Assembly: GCA_900551075.1 (NCBI GenBank)
Contig: URVB01000009.1
Coordinates: forward strand, 1 to 64,000
Reading direction: 5' to 3'
Length of the DNA stretch: 64,000 nt
Origin: an uncultured Blautia sp.
GTDB lineage: Bacteria > Bacillota > Clostridia > Lachnospirales > Lachnospiraceae
Shown: piece by piece, positions 60,699-64,000 of the stretch
How positions within the stretch are numbered: position 1 is the first letter of the stretch
Layout: every line of letters begins with the position of its first letter
The notes under the pieces: model-generated
What the model saw: the letters and a program-made list of their open reading frames with translations, nothing else
Database searches by the model: none
Told to the model about the DNA's origin: nothing
Program-made: the position numbers and the translations under genes

Positions 60699-62762
60699 AT
60701 GAATATGGTTTTGGCAGTTCTTGTCTTTTATCCGTTTTTGGGCGGGCTTCTTTCCTATGCAGCAGGAGGATATAAAGAAGACTTGAGGGATTATCTGGCA
60801 GATTTCATCGTTGTCAGTGAGTTTGCGCTGATGCTGTTTCTGGCATTGCAGAGCAGAGGGAGTCTGGATGCACAGACGATCACAGAGCTTTATGTGCCGG
60901 GAGTCTGCGGATTCGGACTGCGTTTCACGCTGGATGGCTTCCGGGTAGTCTATGGTCTGGTGGCTGCTCTGATGTGGATGATGACGACCGTTTTTTCCAG
61001 GGAATATTTTCGGCATCATGAGAACAGAAACCGATTTTATCTGTTTCTTTTGCTGACTTTGGGAGCAACTATGGGTGTCTTTTTGTCAGCAGATTTGTTT
61101 ACGACTTTTATATTCTTTGAGGTTATGTCCTTTACTTCTTATGTCTGGGTGGCGCAGGAAGAAAATGAGGCTTCCCTTCGCGCTGCGGAAACTTATCTGG
61201 CCGTTGCGGTGATCGGTGGACTTGTCATGCTTATGGGGGTGTTTATTCTTTATCATGAGCTTGGAACAGTTACCATCGCTGAGCTGCTTCCGGCTGCGCG
61301 TGAATATCCGAAAAAAGGGCTCCTTTATGGAGCAGGGGCCTGCCTGCTGGTGGGGTTCGGAGCAAAGGCGGGCGCTTTTCCGCTTCATATCTGGCTTCCC
61401 AAAGCACATCCGGTTGCTCCGGCGCCTGCTTCGGCCCTGCTGTCAGGTATTTTGACCAAGAGCGGTATTTTGGGTATATTAATTATCAGCAGCAATTTGT
61501 TTCTCCATGATGCTGTCTGGGGAAAATGGATTCTTGGAATCGGCGTGCTGACCATGTTCGGAGGTGCTGTACTGGCAGTATTTTCTGTGGACCTGAAACG
61601 GACGCTGGCGTGTTCTTCAATGTCACAGATCGGATTTGTTCTCATTGGTGTGGGGATGCAGGGGCTGCTTGGTGAAGAAAATGCACTGGCAGTGCATGGA
61701 ACTCTGCTTCATATGGTGAACCATTCCATGATCAAGCTGGTACTGTTTATGGCAGCAGGTGTGATCTTTATGAATACGCATGCTCTGGATCTAAATGACA
61801 TCCGGGGCTTCGGCAGAAGAAAACCGCTGCTGAAGGGGATTTTTCTGACCGGGGCATTGGCTATCGGCGGGATTCCGTTTTTCGGCGGTTATATCAGCAA
61901 AACACTTCTGCATGAAAGCATTGTGGAATGCGGCGGAGGGTTGGTGATGCGTGCCGTGGAATATAGCTTCCTTTTCAGCGGAGGCCTTACGGTTGCTTAT
62001 ATGACGAAGCTGTATGCGGCAATTTTTGTGGAACGGAATAAAAGTGCGGAGGTACAGCGGAAATTCGACCAGATGAAGAATTATATGAATCCCCGGAGTA
62101 CCGCCGTATTGACGCTCAGTGCCCTTCTGCTTCTGATCTGGGGGCTGTTTCCGCATACGGTTATGGACAGGGCTGCAGAAATGGGAGAGGGATTGATGCA
62201 TCTGGAGGAAGCCGGACATATGGTTGCTTACTTCAGCCTGAAAAATCTCTCCGGGGCTTTGGTTTCTGTCAGTATCGGTGCTATTGTGTATGTGCTGTTT
62301 ATTCGGAAGAGCTTAATGAGATCGGGAAAAAAAGGCGTGTGTGCTTATGTCGATGTATGGCCAAAGTGTCTGGATATGGAAAATGTGATCTACCGCCCGG
62401 TGCTGCTTCGTTTCCTTCCGTTTGTCTGTGGTGTGGCCAGCAGAATTTGTGACAGTTTTGCAGATTTGCTGATTGTGGCTTTGAGAAGGACGGTTTATTC
62501 AGACAGTCCGCTGCCGTATGAGAAACCGGAGGGCAATGTATTGACGGAGTCCATTGGAAAGCTGATGAACGGATTCCAGAGAATCGCGAATCGATTATGG
62601 AAGCGCAAAAATCCGGTATCCAGGGACTTTGTACACATACTGGCTGTTAGAAATGAAGAATTTAAAGAGACGAACAGAATTATTCAGAGAAGTTTGTCCT
62701 TCGGGCTGATGCTGTTTGGTATTGGCTTGTGTTTGACACTGATTTATATTATCTGGTGGTAA
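60699..62762 (+). CDS. Proton-conducting antiporter subunit 4 (NuoL/MrpA-like, long)
   Basis: 687 aa. The core (1-510) has the TM5 glutamate in TTFIFFEVMSFTSYVWVAQE and the TM7 lysine in GFGAKAGAFPLHIWLPKAHP, with PASALLSGILTKSGILGILI. A C-terminal extension of about 170 residues ends in another helix (SFGLMLFGIGLCLTLIYIIW), reminiscent of the NuoL/hydrogenase 4 type. The ATG at 60699 follows AAGGAGGAGAG. Last gene of the operon. Confidence 0.92.
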   Translation: MNMVLAVLVFYPFLGGLLSYAAGGYKEDLRDYLADFIVVSEFALMLFLALQSRGSLDAQTITELYVPGVCGFGLRFTLDGFRVVYGLVAALMWMMTTVFSREYFRHHENRNRFYLFLLLTLGATMGVFLSADLFTTFIFFEVMSFTSYVWVAQEENEASLRAAETYLAVAVIGGLVMLMGVFILYHELGTVTIAELLPAAREYPKKGLLYGAGACLLVGFGAKAGAFPLHIWLPKAHPVAPAPASALLSGILTKSGILGILIISSNLFLHDAVWGKWILGIGVLTMFGGAVLAVFSVDLKRTLACSSMSQIGFVLIGVGMQGLLGEENALAVHGTLLHMVNHSMIKLVLFMAAGVIFMNTHALDLNDIRGFGRRKPLLKGIFLTGALAIGGIPFFGGYISKTLLHESIVECGGGLVMRAVEYSFLFSGGLTVAYMTKLYAAIFVERNKSAEVQRKFDQMKNYMNPRSTAVLTLSALLLLIWGLFPHTVMDRAAEMGEGLMHLEEAGHMVAYFSLKNLSGALVSVSIGAIVYVLFIRKSLMRSGKKGVCAYVDVWPKCLDMENVIYRPVLLRFLPFVCGVASRICDSFADLLIVALRRTVYSDSPLPYEKPEGNVLTESIGKLMNGFQRIANRLWKRKNPVSRDFVHILAVRNEEFKETNRIIQRSLSFGLMLFGIGLCLTLIYIIWW

Positions 62763-62794
62763 TTCCGTGTATTTGGCGGTAAAGCCGCAGTCGG

Positions 62795-62821
62795 AGAATC
62801 CTGCTTGGCAGGATTCTTTTT
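62795..62821 (+). terminator. Terminator of the mrp operon
   Basis: AGAATCCTGC-TTG-GCAGGATTCT followed by TTTT. Confidence 0.92.
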
Positions 62822-62869
62822 ATGCTTTTTGGGGAAGCAGATTTCGGAAAAGTCCTTTTATACGGTTAT

Positions 62870-63595
62870 TTAGAAAAGGCCTGTTACTGCCATATAAAGC
62901 GGCGGAACAAGAAGGGAAGGCAGCATGTTTCCTACCGGGAATTTTTTGCCGAACGCAATGTTGACGCCAACGCAGAAAATCAGGGCAGAGCCGACATAAG
63001 AAATGTGATCAATCAATCCCGTACTCATAAAGTCACCGAAAACGGCGGCAGCACAGGTGATGGCGCCCTGGTACAGAAACAGTGGAATTGCAGAAAATGC
63101 AACACCTTTTCCAAGCGTGGAAGCAAAGATCATGACGATCACAAAGTCAAGGATTGCCTTGGCAGTCAGCGTGGAGTAATTTCCGGTCAGCCCATCTTCA
63201 ATGGCACCCACGATTGCCATAGCCCCGATACAGATCACAAGGGTAGAGGTAACAAAACCCTCAACAAAATGTAAATCTCCCTCCGTATGCAGCTTGCGTT
63301 TCAAATATTCCCCGGCACATTCCAGCCGGTATTCGATTTTTATCAATTCTCCGATAAGGCTGCCGAAGACCAATGAAAAGATCAGCATCAGGCTTCCCCG
63401 GGTTTCCAGGGAGCTTCCGATGATAACCAGCATTTTTTGCAGAACGCCGGCCGCTCCGATAAAAATCGTAGCAACCCCGCATGCATGCATAAGAATCTGC
63501 CGGCAATTTTCGGGGATCCCCTTTTTTAAAGTCATTCCCACAAGACTGCCTGCAATGACTGCTCCTGTGTTGATCACCGTACCTAAACCAAACAT
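62870..63595 (-). CDS. DUF554 membrane protein
   Basis: 241 aa with about seven hydrophobic segments. The N-terminus GLGTVINTGAVIAGSLVGMT, LMLIFSLVFGSLIGELIKIE and FVEGFVTSTLVICIGAMAIV match the DUF554 family (YdfK-like), a possible transporter of unknown substrate. ATG at 63595 is five bases after CGGAGGG; the open frame to 63688 has no such site. Confidence 0.92.
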   Translation of the reverse strand: MFGLGTVINTGAVIAGSLVGMTLKKGIPENCRQILMHACGVATIFIGAAGVLQKMLVIIGSSLETRGSLMLIFSLVFGSLIGELIKIEYRLECAGEYLKRKLHTEGDLHFVEGFVTSTLVICIGAMAIVGAIEDGLTGNYSTLTAKAILDFVIVMIFASTLGKGVAFSAIPLFLYQGAITCAAAVFGDFMSTGLIDHISYVGSALIFCVGVNIAFGKKFPVGNMLPSLLVPPLYMAVTGLF

Positions 63596-64000
63596 GATAT
63601 CCCTCCGATTGTGAGACGGAAGTTTCCGTGTATGAACAGTTCTGTCCGTCATTATTTTATTTTTGTTCTGTGCACCTGCCGTGTCCATGGCCGTATGCCT
63701 GGTAAGGCATCCTTTTGTCCTCAGCTTTGTGCCACCTCATTATATCGGAATCCTTTAGGGAAGTAAAGTGGAAGCGGGATAAAGTTTCTTATATTATTTT
63801 GGGAATAGAATGGGAAACTTTACTCTGAAAAAGAAGGAGGGCCGGACCTTTAAGGTCCGGCAAGTATGAAAAAGAAAAAATCTATGTAAAAAAGCGTTTG
63901 CTTTATTTGTTTAATACTATACTGGAAAAATGTGATATAATTGTGTGCATCCGTTGAAAAAAGAATGATAGATTTCTAAAAATCTTATAAACTTCTTTTG
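63596..64000. other. Terminal intergenic region
   Basis: No complete gene. A perfect palindrome GCCGGACCTT-T-AAGGTCCGGC (63841-63861) resembles a terminator for a leftward gene or an operator. ATGATATAATTGTG near 63930 contains a TATAAT and may be the promoter of a gene beyond the window. Confidence 0.45.

Noticed and set aside
63867..63890. Short frame starting with ATG after the terminal palindrome
   Set aside because: Only seven codons before a stop, rich in Lys; no support as a gene or leader peptide.

Overview
The window looks like the chromosome of a Gram-positive anaerobe of the Clostridia, most likely a gut Lachnospiraceae. I infer this from the moderate GC, strong GGAGG ribosome binding sites, rubrerythrin plus reverse rubrerythrin, T-box, THF and yybP-ykoY leaders, a DUF5702-containing tad locus without a secretin, and an S11 D,D-carboxypeptidase. 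The genus cannot be fixed from the sequence; Blautia or a relative is a guess. I see no prophage, insertion sequence, rRNA operon or CRISPR array.

Layout. 1-4.2 kb: a sugar/polyol dehydrogenase and a D-tagatose/D-allulose 3-epimerase family gene, followed by a deletion scar that joins the signal peptide of a sugar-binding protein to a headless response regulator, then an XRE regulator and an amidohydrolase. 4.3-8.1 kb: a lipoprotein of four tandem repeats, a small Cys protein, a THF riboswitch with folate transporter folT, an acetyltransferase and an SGNH hydrolase. 8.3-17.8 kb: a compact tad-type pilus operon (two prepilin peptidases, TadZ-like, TadA, TadB, TadC, Flp pilin, DUF5702, two TadE-like pseudopilins, an FHA protein). 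17.8-24.4 kb: rhomboid, orphan kinase, HIT protein, a tandem pair of sigma-70-like factors, murG, a chimeric DUF4367 anti-sigma-like membrane protein, a secreted protein that seems to start at ATT, and an array of six covarying hairpins with a constant TGAGC loop.

24.4-28.6 kb: beta-CASP metallo-hydrolase, then rpmG-secE-nusG-rplK-rplA. 29-32 kb: D,D-carboxypeptidase, rubrerythrin, reverse rubrerythrin and a PerR-like regulator with Per-box-like palindromes. 32-39.4 kb: Rpn-family nuclease, a two-component system, T-box and metG. 39.4-45.6 kb: manganese riboswitch with a cation P-type ATPase, then molybdenum cofactor genes (moaC-moaA-mog-MOSC) and tatD. 45.6-53 kb: CapA-like protein, MarR regulator, DUF885 peptidase, thioredoxin reductase, NlpC/P60 hydrolase, a DnaA-box cluster, a possible small RNA, trmB and tRNA-Lys. 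53.3-62.8 kb: an Mrp-type cation/proton antiporter operon with four large proton-channel subunits. 62.9-63.6 kb: DUF554 membrane protein.

How the parts work together: the tad genes build a surface pilus; the rubrerythrins and PerR form a peroxide defence unit; the transcription/translation block is housekeeping; the Mrp operon couples cation export to proton flow. The most unusual stretch is 22.7-24.3 kb, where base composition drops inside a gene, a start codon is non-canonical and a structured repeat array fills the downstream space.
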